A stretch of DNA of 64,000 nt from Paenibacillus aceris (GTDB lineage Bacteria > Bacillota > Bacilli > Paenibacillales > NBRC-103111). The DNA is taken from NCBI RefSeq assembly GCF_017874035.1, contig NZ_JAGGKV010000005.1, positions 1 to 64,000 on the forward strand. The letters are read 5' to 3'. Positions 23,963 through 33,996 of the stretch are shown here, piece by piece (within the stretch, counting starts at the first letter, position 1; every line of letters starts with the position of its first letter). A program made the position numbers and the translations under genes. The notes under the pieces were generated by a model. The model was not told the DNA's origin, did not search any database, and saw nothing but the letters and a program-made list of their open reading frames with translations.

Positions 23963-26900
23963 GTGTCAAATATGAGTCATTTAATTCAAAAGAGTTTAGG
24001 AAGAAAATTTAAGATCATGCTGACGCTTCTGTTTTTTTTGGCGCAGTTTTTCTCAGTCGGTAATCTATCGTTTTTTGGAGAGACGACAGTTCTTGCAGCC
24101 AATCAGACAAACATTCAGTCAACGAATTTAAGCGTGACAGTGGACGATGCTTTTCCTAGAATTATCCAATACCAATGGTTGGGGGCAGGAGCATCTAATG
24201 GTGCAGTATTTTACGGAAACGAAGACACGCTGAGTCAGGTTAAAATCAACGGTACACTTTACACGCCGACGATAACCAGCTCTATAACCGCACCGGATAC
24301 GATTACCTATACAATGAGCATTTCAAGTATAGGGGTAACCATGAAGATGTATTTCAAGGTTACTGATAACATCGTCGAATTCAAGGTAAGCGATATTGTC
24401 GAAAGCGGCTCCACGAAAGTCATGACCTTTGACATTCCCAACCAAAACCTTATTTCCATCCGGGATACTCAGACCAATGCCGTAGAAACAGGAGTTGATA
24501 TCAAGGGCTCCATCGTTTATTCGGATAACTCTGTAGAAGAAAGAAACGTCTTAGCTAGTAAAACGGTTGACGCAAGTCCGGTGGCAAAGTCGTATCTTAT
24601 CTTGAATACCGATAAACTTGCAGCAACTATGTATAATAACGTATTTAATCCTACAGATACGACGAAGACGACCACAACAGCCAAGATTCAAGATAACAAG
24701 AACGAAGCCAGATACTTCTACCAGACTAAATCAATATCTGCCGGTTACAAGAGAATGGCAGCATGGAACAATATTTGGACCTATAGGGAAGTACCGTCTG
24801 AAGTTATTGAATTTCCTTACTGCAAGATCGCCATTACACCCGATGCTAATAATGACGGTACTGTAGACTGGCAGGATGGAGCGATAGCTTACAGATCCAT
24901 CATGAAAATCCCATATGGTGCAGACCAAATTAAAAAGAGCTTTGTTCATATCGCGTATTCCCGTGGAAGTCTTGCCCAGTGGCCATTCCTTCGGACACTG
25001 GATATGGTTAAGAAGATATCGCTGTTCACTGACGGCTTCGGACAGTTCTTGGAGTACAAAGGACATCAGGCCGAAGGACATGATTCAAACCACCCCGATT
25101 ATGGGATCAATATCAATAAGAGAGCGGGTGGACTGTCAGAGTTTAACATTTTAGTTGATGAGGCTGCTAAATATAATACAAGCGTAGGTGTGCATATCAA
25201 TCATACCGAAGCTTATCCGGAAGCCCAGTACTTTAGTGATAAAATTCTGAGAAATCCACTTGCCGGCGGTTGGGATTCACTAGACAAGGCGTGGCTAATT
25301 GATCAATATGCTGATGCCACTAACTTTGGGGCGGACGGTTTGGCCGGCAGATTAGCCGAGCTTAAAGCTAACGTTCCTAATTTGAAGTGGGTTTATGTCG
25401 ATGTGTATCATACTCAAGGATATCCGGAGTGGAAGCTCGGAACCGAATTGAACAAAAACGGCTGGGCTGTCGGCACAGAGTTTATGGGTGGACTTGAAGA
25501 TTTCGCTGTGTGGAATCATGTTCCTCAGATTAAAAGCCAAGTGTTAAGATTTATGAAAAATGGCGTTGCAGATTCCTTCGGATTCAACTACATGCTTTTG
25601 AAATCAAGGCATGCGGGCTCTATGGGATACGGACCGGACGGTAACGATGACCAAGGTAATAATCAAAACTTGACCGCCCAAATGAATATATTCTACACTC
25701 AGAATCTGCTGATGAAGTACATGCAGAACTTTGACATAATGAAGTGGGCACCAGACCGAATCGATTTCACTGGCAATGTATTTGTCAAAGAAACGACACC
25801 TGAGCCTAGTCCAGTAGTTGAGCTATACAAAGACAACAAAATGATCGCAACATATCAAAACGATTATAATACTTCTTCTTATCAAATCACGAATAAAAGT
25901 GCCAAAGTGTTCATCCCTTGGGACCCTCAGACGGAGAACAAAATCTACCACTATAACACTACCGGTGGAAGCACAACCTGGGAGCTTCCGAACAGTTGGT
26001 CGGGAGTTAGCTCGGTGAAGCTGTACCAGTTGTCCGATCAAGACAAAACTTTTGTAGCAGATCTTCCTGTAAGTAATGGGAAAGTAACGATTAACGCAGC
26101 AGCTAATACCCCATATGTTATTTATAAAACGGCACAAGCAGCTCAAACCATGAAATGGGGAGAATTCGGATATGTCAAGGATCCTGGTTTTGACAGCCAC
26201 AACTTAACACCTGGCACTTCATCATGGACGACTGAGTCTTCCAGCGGAAGCACAAGCCAAGTTAAAATTGTGAACAGCGCCGAAGGTGAAACTTATCTGA
26301 GTGTAAATGGCAACAATGGTGCAGATGTTACGTTGAGCCAAACCATTACAGGACTGACACCGGGCAAGACTTATCAGTTGTCTACATGGATGGAGGTTAA
26401 TGGAAGGACTGGAACACTTGGCGTTAAAAACTATGGTGGACCTGAAGTTATGAACAACATGGATAAATCGCCATTTCTAAACCAGCTTTATACCTCATTA
26501 AAGTATTTGCGCAATAACATGCAGAGAATCAAGCTGGAGTTTACTGTACCCGCCAATCAAACGAGCGCACTTATTTACATCAAGGCAAATCCAGGGACGT
26601 CTTCTTCATACTTAAATTTCGATGATACGCGTGTTGTTGAAATGGATACGACACCATTTGGAAATCATTATTTCTTTGAAGATTTCGAGAGCAAGGACGA
26701 AGGCTTTGGACCTTTTGTACAAACGAAGCAGGATGGGCGTGTTCACAGATCTGAGACGCATAGCGGTTATACGACTGATACGATCAATGGCAAATACTCA
26801 TTGAAGACGAGAATGACTACGGATAATCCGGAAACAGGAGAGTATTTGAGGACAGTGCCATATACCGTAAAGCTGCAGCCGAATACGATGTATAAGTTGA

Positions 26901-29311
26901 GCTTTAATTATTTACTCGGTTCAAATAATGGTGGAACCTATAGTGTCGCGGTTAAAGGAAACAATGGTGCAACGACTTTGTCCGATGTGCCAATTCCTTC
27001 ATCTGTCAGCGATACTGTATATTCAACGTATACAAAGACATTTTTGACTGGAAATTACGATGATACCTACGTTTCGTTCGTTAAGAACGCAGGGGGGATG
27101 ATTGACTTCGTCATGGATGACTTTGCGATTGACGTTGTAACCACAGCACCTCCTTTGGCTGTGCCTAAGGGATTAAAAGCAACTGCTCTTAGCCCATCCC
27201 AGATAAGTTTAAGCTGGAATGAGACGGATTTAGCAACCGGATATGATCTGGAAATAGATGGCCAAGTAGTAACACCTGCTATCTCCCCTTACATTCATTC
27301 CGGGCTGGCTGTAAATTCTACGCATACCTACAGGGTAAGGGCAAAGAATGCTGCAGAGACAACGGATTGGAGCACATTAGTCAGCGCTACATCAACGAAT
27401 GCGATTTCAATCGTTGCAGCAGCGGATGCATTTGTACGTGACGGTGGGTCAGCAACCACGAACTATGGAGCTGATCCAAATGCTACGGTTAAGTGGGATG
27501 CAGATGGCTATACCCGTGAGGCCTTCTACAAATTTAACTTGAGCAGTATACCGGCAAATATGACCAGTGCAAAGATTAAGTTATATCCAACAGGAATTGG
27601 TTCAACATCGCCTGGGGTGAATATTGAGCAAGTTCAGAATACTTGGGGCGAGTCTACCCTAACCTGGAGCAACAAGCCTTCGGTAATAGGAACCAAATTG
27701 AATGCAAGTCCTATCATGCTTATGTTTAACACGGCGTTGGTCATTGATGTGACGGCTATTGCACAGAAAGCTCTTGCTACTCAGGATAAAAACATATCAA
27801 TAAAAGTATCAAATGCACTCCTGAGAGGCGGTTCTTCAGATAGTACGTTTGCAACTAAGGAAAATAGCATTTCACAATACTTGCCGGTGGTGGAGTATAC
27901 GGCACCAGGGAGCATTAGAGGCAAGGTTGTAGATAGCAGTAGCACGCCGGTTTCCGGCTCAACCGTCACCGTATCTGGAACCAGTTCCGTACTTGGTTCA
28001 GCCATTACTGCAGTTGACGGAACCTATACCATCACAAACATACCGTCAGGTTCTGGCTATACCGTAACGGCAAGTAAAACGGGATATATTGACGTATCAC
28101 GCCCGAATGTTAATGTACCAATGGGGGATATATCTATCATTGATATGATACTTACATCACCGATCAGCCAGCCGTCTAACAATGCAGACCTGAAAGGGTT
28201 GAGCCTGTCGAGCGGCCAGTTGAATCCTGCATTCGCAGCGGAGACGACATCGTACACGGCGGATGTGGCGGGCGATGTGAGCAGTATTACCGTAACGGCA
28301 TCGGTCTACGACAGTTCGTCGACGGTAAAGGTAAGCGGACAACAGGCGACCAGCGGTCAGGCAAGCGGACCGATCGACCTGAATGTAGGCAGCAACACGA
28401 TTAGCGTAATGGTAACGGCACAAGACTCGACGACAAAAACTTATACCTTGACCGTGAATCGCCAGGCTTCGGCTCCAACTGCCCATTTGAGTGGCGCCGA
28501 TACAATTATTTCAGGTCAGTCGTTTGATCTAATGTTTGGACTGAGCAATGTGACGGATAGCGCGTATCAGAGCATCTATGCACAAGATCTTACACTCAAT
28601 TATGATCCAGCAAAGTTTGACCTGATTTCGATCACATCTACGAAGCCTGGATTTGGGGTCGTATCGCAAAAAGAAGTAGCGCCAGGTCGTGTGCGAATCC
28701 TGGCTGCCAGCCAAGGGGCAGATCAAGCAACCCATCCCAATGACGACTCTTTGAAATTCTCCTTCACTGCCAAATCAGTGACCCAAGATACGAATACAAC
28801 AGTGTCCGTGAATAGTGTTGTTATCGCGAATAGCTTGGGTGGCGAATTGCAAGTAAACGGGGCTTCCCGTGACGTGCTGGTTAATGTATTAGTCGATAAA
28901 ACGACATTACGTGCAGCGATTAATTCCGCCCAGTCTAAACACGATGCTGCGTTAGAAGGAACGAATATCGGTCAATATCCTGTCGGCTCGAAAGCGGTTC
29001 TGCAGAATGTGATCAACGCGGCATTATCCGTAGACAGCAACCCTACAGCAACCCAACAGCAAGTTGATCAAGCCTTAACAGCATTGAATGCAGCAGTACT
29101 GACATTCGATGCGCTGGTTGTAATCAACATTCCGGGAGACTTGAACGGAGATGGTCGTATCAGCATAGGAGACTTGGCCAGAGTAGCGGCAGCCTATGGA
29201 AAGAAATCTTCCGATTCGGACTGGAATCAATATCAACTGGCTGATTATAACCATGACAACAAGGTTGATATTATCGATCTTGCGGCAATCGCCAAATTGA
29301 TTTTAGAGTGA
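23963..29311 (+). CDS. Secreted GH101-type endo-alpha-N-acetylgalactosaminidase with cohesin-like, FIVAR and dockerin domains
   Basis: 1782 residues. Signal peptide (1-46). The catalytic region (~50-720) resembles GH101, which releases the core-1 disaccharide from O-glycoproteins: KWVYVDVYHTQGYPEW with candidate nucleophile Asp480 and GWAVGTEFMGG with candidate acid Glu506. Then come two galactose-binding-like modules (~735-1060), Fn3 (~1066-1148), a DNRLRE/CBM96-like domain (~1149-1312), a carboxypeptidase-regulatory-like domain (~1313-1400), a cadherin-like beta sandwich (~1407-1501), a cohesin-like domain (~1502-1643), FIVAR (~1644-1721) and dockerin (~1726-1782) with loops DLNGDGRISIGD and DYNHDNKVDIID. 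I start at GTG 23963 (GGAGGG 7 nt upstream) rather than ATG 23939. GH101 assignment is by motif, so alternative retaining barrels remain possible. Confidence 0.75.
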   Translation: MSNMSHLIQKSLGRKFKIMLTLLFFLAQFFSVGNLSFFGETTVLAANQTNIQSTNLSVTVDDAFPRIIQYQWLGAGASNGAVFYGNEDTLSQVKINGTLYTPTITSSITAPDTITYTMSISSIGVTMKMYFKVTDNIVEFKVSDIVESGSTKVMTFDIPNQNLISIRDTQTNAVETGVDIKGSIVYSDNSVEERNVLASKTVDASPVAKSYLILNTDKLAATMYNNVFNPTDTTKTTTTAKIQDNKNEARYFYQTKSISAGYKRMAAWNNIWTYREVPSEVIEFPYCKIAITPDANNDGTVDWQDGAIAYRSIMKIPYGADQIKKSFVHIAYSRGSLAQWPFLRTLDMVKKISLFTDGFGQFLEYKGHQAEGHDSNHPDYGININKRAGGLSEFNILVDEAAKYNTSVGVHINHTEAYPEAQYFSDKILRNPLAGGWDSLDKAWLIDQYADATNFGADGLAGRLAELKANVPNLKWVYVDVYHTQGYPEWKLGTELNKNGWAVGTEFMGGLEDFAVWNHVPQIKSQVLRFMKNGVADSFGFNYMLLKSRHAGSMGYGPDGNDDQGNNQNLTAQMNIFYTQNLLMKYMQNFDIMKWAPDRIDFTGNVFVKETTPEPSPVVELYKDNKMIATYQNDYNTSSYQITNKSAKVFIPWDPQTENKIYHYNTTGGSTTWELPNSWSGVSSVKLYQLSDQDKTFVADLPVSNGKVTINAAANTPYVIYKTAQAAQTMKWGEFGYVKDPGFDSHNLTPGTSSWTTESSSGSTSQVKIVNSAEGETYLSVNGNNGADVTLSQTITGLTPGKTYQLSTWMEVNGRTGTLGVKNYGGPEVMNNMDKSPFLNQLYTSLKYLRNNMQRIKLEFTVPANQTSALIYIKANPGTSSSYLNFDDTRVVEMDTTPFGNHYFFEDFESKDEGFGPFVQTKQDGRVHRSETHSGYTTDTINGKYSLKTRMTTDNPETGEYLRTVPYTVKLQPNTMYKLSFNYLLGSNNGGTYSVAVKGNNGATTLSDVPIPSSVSDTVYSTYTKTFLTGNYDDTYVSFVKNAGGMIDFVMDDFAIDVVTTAPPLAVPKGLKATALSPSQISLSWNETDLATGYDLEIDGQVVTPAISPYIHSGLAVNSTHTYRVRAKNAAETTDWSTLVSATSTNAISIVAAADAFVRDGGSATTNYGADPNATVKWDADGYTREAFYKFNLSSIPANMTSAKIKLYPTGIGSTSPGVNIEQVQNTWGESTLTWSNKPSVIGTKLNASPIMLMFNTALVIDVTAIAQKALATQDKNISIKVSNALLRGGSSDSTFATKENSISQYLPVVEYTAPGSIRGKVVDSSSTPVSGSTVTVSGTSSVLGSAITAVDGTYTITNIPSGSGYTVTASKTGYIDVSRPNVNVPMGDISIIDMILTSPISQPSNNADLKGLSLSSGQLNPAFAAETTSYTADVAGDVSSITVTASVYDSSSTVKVSGQQATSGQASGPIDLNVGSNTISVMVTAQDSTTKTYTLTVNRQASAPTAHLSGADTIISGQSFDLMFGLSNVTDSAYQSIYAQDLTLNYDPAKFDLISITSTKPGFGVVSQKEVAPGRVRILAASQGADQATHPNDDSLKFSFTAKSVTQDTNTTVSVNSVVIANSLGGELQVNGASRDVLVNVLVDKTTLRAAINSAQSKHDAALEGTNIGQYPVGSKAVLQNVINAALSVDSNPTATQQQVDQALTALNAAVLTFDALVVINIPGDLNGDGRISIGDLARVAAAYGKKSSDSDWNQYQLADYNHDNKVDIIDLAAIAKLILE

Positions 29312-29356
29312 TGAAGTAGTTATCTAAGTATTTTAATCTAATGTATCCCAATTAAA

Positions 29357-29394
29357 AGAGCCTCCAAACCACGTTAAAGTGAATTTGGAGGCTT
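29357..29394 (-). terminator. Terminator, mainly of the minus-strand ABC pair
   Basis: GCCTCCAAA / TTTGGAGGC with a 15-nt loop. On the minus strand it is followed by TCTTTTAATT, placing it just after the ABC ATPase stop. It may also stop convergent GH101 transcription. Confidence 0.75.
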
Positions 29395-29397
29395 GCC

Positions 29398-30075
29398 TTA
29401 TTTATTAATAAGTTTCCCATTCTCTAGGAAAAGCACTCGATCACATAGAGGCAGCACTCGGTCATCATGCGTTACCATAACCGCGCTCTTTCGCTGATCC
29501 TTTACTTGCTTCGCGATCATGCTTACTACATCGTGCCCTCGTGACGCATCTAAGCTTGCTGTTGGTTCATCAGCGAATAGGACAGCCGGGTCATTCATTA
29601 AGGCTCTTGCGATAGCGACCCGCTGACGTTCTCCCCCGGAAAGCTTCTCAGGATATGCCGTTCGACGATGAGGTAATCCCATCTTATCGAGTAACTCTTT
29701 TGCTCGTTTGGCTGACTTCTCCTTGTCCATTCCGGCAAGCTTGGCTACGACCATCAGCTGTTCTTCCACTTTTAAGTATGGAATCAAGTTGGCGCTTTGA
29801 AAAATAAATCCGATTTTTCGAAGTCGCATTTCAGAAAGTTCTTGTTTGTCTTTGCCGGTGATCGATTCTCCATCGAGTAGAACATCCCCACTTGTCGGTT
29901 CAAGAAGTGCTCCTGCTATGGACAGAAATGTACTCTTTCCCGAGCCAGAGGGTCCCATTACCGCGACCAGTTCACCTTCGCCCACCTCGAGATTTAGCTT
30001 ATCCAAAATCGTTCTTTCGAAACCGCCATCCTCAAAAGTCCGCGTAATCTCTTGTAACACAAGTCTGTTTCTCAT
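29398..30075 (-). CDS. ABC transporter ATP-binding protein, LolD/MacB type
   Basis: 225 residues, a complete ABC ATPase: Walker A GPSGSGKST, signature LSGGERQRVAIARAL, Walker B VLFADEPTA and the switch His in VMVTHDD. The short length and the QSANLIPYLKVEEQL region place it with LolD/MacB/DevA-type ATPases that power FtsX-fold permeases (export of peptides, lipids or lipoproteins, or mechanotransmission). Its ATG overlaps the stop of the permease gene by 4 nt, so the two form one unit. Substrate unknown. Confidence 0.92.
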   Translation of the reverse strand: MRNRLVLQEITRTFEDGGFERTILDKLNLEVGEGELVAVMGPSGSGKSTFLSIAGALLEPTSGDVLLDGESITGKDKQELSEMRLRKIGFIFQSANLIPYLKVEEQLMVVAKLAGMDKEKSAKRAKELLDKMGLPHRRTAYPEKLSGGERQRVAIARALMNDPAVLFADEPTASLDASRGHDVVSMIAKQVKDQRKSAVMVTHDDRVLPLCDRVLFLENGKLINK

Positions 30076-31196
30076 GCTGCTGTCCTCCCAATCGCATCTA
30101 AAGCGTCAATTTTGGCAACTTTCCACACTGAAAATAGCGAACCGGCCAGAGACATTGCTACAAAGGACAAGCAAGTAAGTGCCAAAGTGGAAAAACCTAA
30201 TTGAAATGGCATTGAACTTGGCAATACAGCCTCAAACAATTGTACCAGCAGGACGCTAATGACCAAACTACCGACCGATAAGAACAAGACCTGCATCGTC
30301 ACACTCCTGGCTAAATAGGCAGTACGTGTACCAATGGCTTTCAAAATACCAAATTGACTGGTTTTCTGAATCGTAATGACATAAAAGAATACGGCGAGTA
30401 CAAAGGCAGAAATAACAAACAAGAATACAATCATCATCATAAGAGAGCCTTGCTCTTCTTTATAACCAGGTATTGCCGACACTGCCTCAGACTTCGTTAT
30501 AACCTCTGTATTGGGCAGCGCGGCCTGAAGATCCTTTACTTTCTCACTCGAGTCTTTAATGGCAATCGCATTGTAAACTTGACTATCTGCTGATTTAGTC
30601 CCTTGAAGAGTAAGTGTCCGTGCCTGAAGATTGAGCCAGTCCTGTTTATTTAGAAAAACAGCCGGTGTATGGCTGAATGACTCGTTCTTCACAAATCCAT
30701 CTACAGTCCATTTTGTTCCCGAAGCTTGATCTACAATGATTGTACCTATTTTGACTCCAGAATCAGACAGCTTTTGATCAACGAGAACATGTCCTTTTAT
30801 CTGATCCGAGAGGGGGGAACCTTCTGTTATTGTTGGCGCCAGCCAGCCATTGTTATTAACTGCGAGCAGTGTAACATCAATCTTCTCTGTACCATCAGAT
30901 GGAATAACCGTAGTCATTTTCACACCAAGCGGCTCCGCATTCTCTTTCCCTACTATTAAGCTGGCCTTTTCAAGCTGATTCAGATCGACCTGAGACCTAG
31001 TGAAGCGGTGATTAGAATCCTGTTCCAAGACAAAATGAGTTGCAGCCATATTCTTAACCGAAGCCGCGTTATCATAGGCAAGCCCCTGTGCAAGACCAGT
31101 GACAAATAGAACAAGAAATGAAACAAGCACCATAATTGTAGCGATTAACGAATACCGAGCCTTAGCAAACCTCATTTCTCGAATAGCTAAATACAT
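30072..31196 (-). CDS. ABC transporter permease, FtsX/MacB (DevC)-like
   Basis: 374 residues: one N-terminal membrane segment (SLIATIMVLVSFLVLFVTGL), a large extracytoplasmic domain (~45-245), then three C-terminal segments forming the FtsX core. This topology matches MacB/DevC permeases. ATG 31196 has AAGGAGGG 7 nt upstream and follows the family start MYLAIREMRFAKARYSLIA; the longer frame to 31262 is not supported. It is co-transcribed with the ATPase. It lies between the GH101 gene and a germination operon with no obvious functional tie to either. Confidence 0.88.
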   Translation of the reverse strand: MYLAIREMRFAKARYSLIATIMVLVSFLVLFVTGLAQGLAYDNAASVKNMAATHFVLEQDSNHRFTRSQVDLNQLEKASLIVGKENAEPLGVKMTTVIPSDGTEKIDVTLLAVNNNGWLAPTITEGSPLSDQIKGHVLVDQKLSDSGVKIGTIIVDQASGTKWTVDGFVKNESFSHTPAVFLNKQDWLNLQARTLTLQGTKSADSQVYNAIAIKDSSEKVKDLQAALPNTEVITKSEAVSAIPGYKEEQGSLMMMIVFLFVISAFVLAVFFYVITIQKTSQFGILKAIGTRTAYLARSVTMQVLFLSVGSLVISVLLVQLFEAVLPSSMPFQLGFSTLALTCLSFVAMSLAGSLFSVWKVAKIDALDAIGRTAA

Positions 31197-31398
31197 TTTT
31201 GATTCCCTCCTTCGTAATATCCTGAGTATAGGAAGTGAAAATGAACGGCGAATGAACAGCATGTTACAGCTGAGATTTCCATGAATTTCTTTTCCATAGC
31301 AATTGCTCCATCCTAAACCCTAAACCCCGTCCCTGTTGGATAATGTTGATTATACTGGGTAAATTAATGAAAATTGGTTTGAGTGTGGGTGGAGTAGG

Positions 31399-32925
31399 AT
31401 GAAGAATCTTTTAAGAAAATTGATTTCGAAGGATAGTGAAAAAAAAAGACCATTCATGGAAACGAAAGTTTTTCCTTCTTTGCAAAAAAATATGGACTAC
31501 ATTCAAAACCAGTTGTTTCATTCGAGTGATTTGAAGTGGCGGAGCATTAGGTTTAATCAATTAGAGGGTCATATGATCTTTCTGGAGTCCTTGTCTGACC
31601 CGCAGAGAATTCAAAAAGAAATCATTGAGTACATAGAAGCGAAAAAAGAAGGGACCTTGGATGAACTCATTGCTTCGATAGACATTACGAAAAAAACGGA
31701 TCTAAATGAGGTGTCTCAGGCCTTAGTTCAAGGGAATTGCGTTTTGTTTTTTGAAGGTGTCGTAGAAGCTCTTATTTTCGATGTAACAGCAGTTAATAAA
31801 CGGAGTATTTCAGAGCCAGTGAACGAAGGTGTCGTTCGAGGCGCTCATGATGGCTTCATAGAGAACCTCATCACGAATCTTTATTTGGTTCGAAAGCGCG
31901 TTGAAAATACGAACCTGGTCGTTCGTTATTACAAGGTCGGAAAGGCAACCAAAACAAAATTGGCTCTGCTTTATATGCAAGATCTGGCGAATCAGGATCT
32001 GGTCCAAGAAGTGGATCACAGACTCGGTTCCATTGAGATGGACACTGTGATCGCACCTGGATTCATTGCCGAATGGATTGAAGATAATTCCTTTTCTCTC
32101 TTTCCGCAAATCTTATTTACGGAAAGACCGGATCGGGCGGTAGCCCATCTCATGGAAGGCCGCGTTGTTATTTTATCGGATGGAGATCCGTCCGCGCTCA
32201 TTTTGCCGGTGACTTTCTTTGCCTTTTATCAAAGCCCGGATGATTATCATAACAGGTGGATTGTCGGATCGTTCATTCGATTGATTCGTTTGGTGAGCTT
32301 TATCGTTGCATCTCTAGGACCTGCTTTATATATTGCGATTATTGGCTTCCATCCTGAAATTCTTCCTTCTAATATGATTTATACCGTAAAAAGCAGTATT
32401 GATAGAGTACCATTTCCACCTATCGTGGAGGCGCTTTTTATGCAGATTGCTTTAGAGGTACTGCGTGAAGCAGCAATTCGTTTGCCTAGCCGAGTCGGTC
32501 AAACCGTTAGTATCGTTGGCGGCTTGGTCATCGGTGATTCGGTTGTGCGGGCTGGATTGGTTTCCTATCCCATGGTAATCGTTGTTGCCTTAACCGCTAT
32601 TGCGTCGTTTGTGGCCCCGTCAAGCGAAATAAGTACGGCTACTCGCATTCTCGGCTTCCCGCTCATGATCTTGGCCGCGATGTTCGGTTTAATCGGTATC
32701 ACGTTTGGCCTTCTATTCATCTTAATCCACTTATGTAAATTAGAAAGCTTTGGTACAGCCTATTTTGCGCCTGTTATGCCGTTTCGAATCAAAGATATGA
32801 AGGATGCACTAACACGCTTTCCAATCTGGAATTTGAATCAGCGGCCTCATGACCCGCATCCCAAAAAGTTAAACCAGGAAAAAAATGTAAGGGGGTGGGA
32901 CTATGATGATTCCGGAAAAGAGTAG
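31399..32925 (+). CDS. Spore germination protein, GerA family (A subunit), second operon
   Basis: 508 residues with the same organisation as the protein at 10693: a soluble N-terminal domain, then a membrane domain with DNSFSLFPQILFTERPDRAV, LMEGRVVILSDGDPSALILP, VPFPPIVEALFMQIALEVLREAAIRLP and GQTVSIVGGLVIGDS. It is clearly diverged from the first operon, so the two receptors probably answer different germinants. GGAG lies 4 nt before ATG. It overlaps the B gene by 23 nt. Confidence 0.92.
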   Translation: MKNLLRKLISKDSEKKRPFMETKVFPSLQKNMDYIQNQLFHSSDLKWRSIRFNQLEGHMIFLESLSDPQRIQKEIIEYIEAKKEGTLDELIASIDITKKTDLNEVSQALVQGNCVLFFEGVVEALIFDVTAVNKRSISEPVNEGVVRGAHDGFIENLITNLYLVRKRVENTNLVVRYYKVGKATKTKLALLYMQDLANQDLVQEVDHRLGSIEMDTVIAPGFIAEWIEDNSFSLFPQILFTERPDRAVAHLMEGRVVILSDGDPSALILPVTFFAFYQSPDDYHNRWIVGSFIRLIRLVSFIVASLGPALYIAIIGFHPEILPSNMIYTVKSSIDRVPFPPIVEALFMQIALEVLREAAIRLPSRVGQTVSIVGGLVIGDSVVRAGLVSYPMVIVVALTAIASFVAPSSEISTATRILGFPLMILAAMFGLIGITFGLLFILIHLCKLESFGTAYFAPVMPFRIKDMKDALTRFPIWNLNQRPHDPHPKKLNQEKNVRGWDYDDSGKE

Positions 32926-33991
32926 AATTACTCAGGGACAGTTCATGTTTTTTGTCATCCAGTCACAAGTGGGGGTCGGAATTTTATCTCTTCCTCATCG
33001 AATGCAGGCTATAGCCAAGGGAGGCGGGTGGATTTCAACATTAATCGCCGGGCTGGCCGTACAAGTGATTATATTGATTCTATGGGCTCTTTGCAGACGG
33101 TTTCCTTCCGATACGATATTCAGCTTCTTACCTAAAATCGTTGGCAAATTTTTTGGGAATCTGCTTGGACTTGTTTATATTGGTTATTTTCTGTTCTCAG
33201 CGGGAATGGTTTTAGCCGTATTTGCCGATGTGATAGGAAAATGGGTTCTCCAAAGTACGCCAAGATGGGCATTATTAATTCTAACCCTCCTCACCTGTAT
33301 ATATTTGGTTAAGGAAAATCTCCGAGTGATAGCCAGACTGTTTGTCATTTCTTCGTTGACGATCATTGTAATGGTACTACTATCCTTGATGGGTTATGTC
33401 AATATGAATCTCGACTATATATTTCCTATAACAGAAGCGGGATGGGGGAAAATCTTCAAAGCTGCGAACGAGGCGTTGTTTCCTTTAGTCGGGTATGAAG
33501 TGATTTTGGTGATTTATCCTTTTGTAGAAGGGAAAAGCGGCGAGAAATTAAAGGCAGCATCTTTAGGGAATCTGGTGATTACCCTTTTTTACGCATTTGA
33601 GGTGTTTACTAGTTTAGTCATTTTCAGTCCGTCGGTCATGCCCGCGATTTCGGAACCTCTCATCTATATGCTGAAAGGATTCTCATTCCAGCTCATTCAA
33701 CGGATCGATTTAATCTTTTTATCTTTATGGGTTTTTGTTGTCAGCACTGCCATTGTCTCTTGGTTATATATGGCAACAACTGGATTGGGGCGATTCTTTC
33801 ACCGGGATGAGCATAAAAAGGCAGTCCCCTATGCCGCGGTCATTATCTTTATCCTGGCTATGATTGCTCAGGATCCATCGATCTCCGACCTTTTCGATCG
33901 AATCATTAAGATTTCTCATTATATACTGGTGATTGGGCTTCCTGTGATCCTGCTCATCTTCTCGTATCTTACAAGAACAAGGAGAGTGTAA
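32903..33991 (+). CDS. Spore germination protein, GerB family permease, second operon
   Basis: 362 residues with about ten membrane helices; the start ITQGQFMFFVIQSQVGVGILSLP is typical of GerB permeases. AAGGGGGTGGG precedes ATG 32903 by 3 nt, inside the A gene. It should form the germinant-binding subunit of the second receptor. Confidence 0.9.
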   Translation: MMIPEKSRITQGQFMFFVIQSQVGVGILSLPHRMQAIAKGGGWISTLIAGLAVQVIILILWALCRRFPSDTIFSFLPKIVGKFFGNLLGLVYIGYFLFSAGMVLAVFADVIGKWVLQSTPRWALLILTLLTCIYLVKENLRVIARLFVISSLTIIVMVLLSLMGYVNMNLDYIFPITEAGWGKIFKAANEALFPLVGYEVILVIYPFVEGKSGEKLKAASLGNLVITLFYAFEVFTSLVIFSPSVMPAISEPLIYMLKGFSFQLIQRIDLIFLSLWVFVVSTAIVSWLYMATTGLGRFFHRDEHKKAVPYAAVIIFILAMIAQDPSISDLFDRIIKISHYILVIGLPVILLIFSYLTRTRRV

Positions 33992-33996
33992 GTCGG

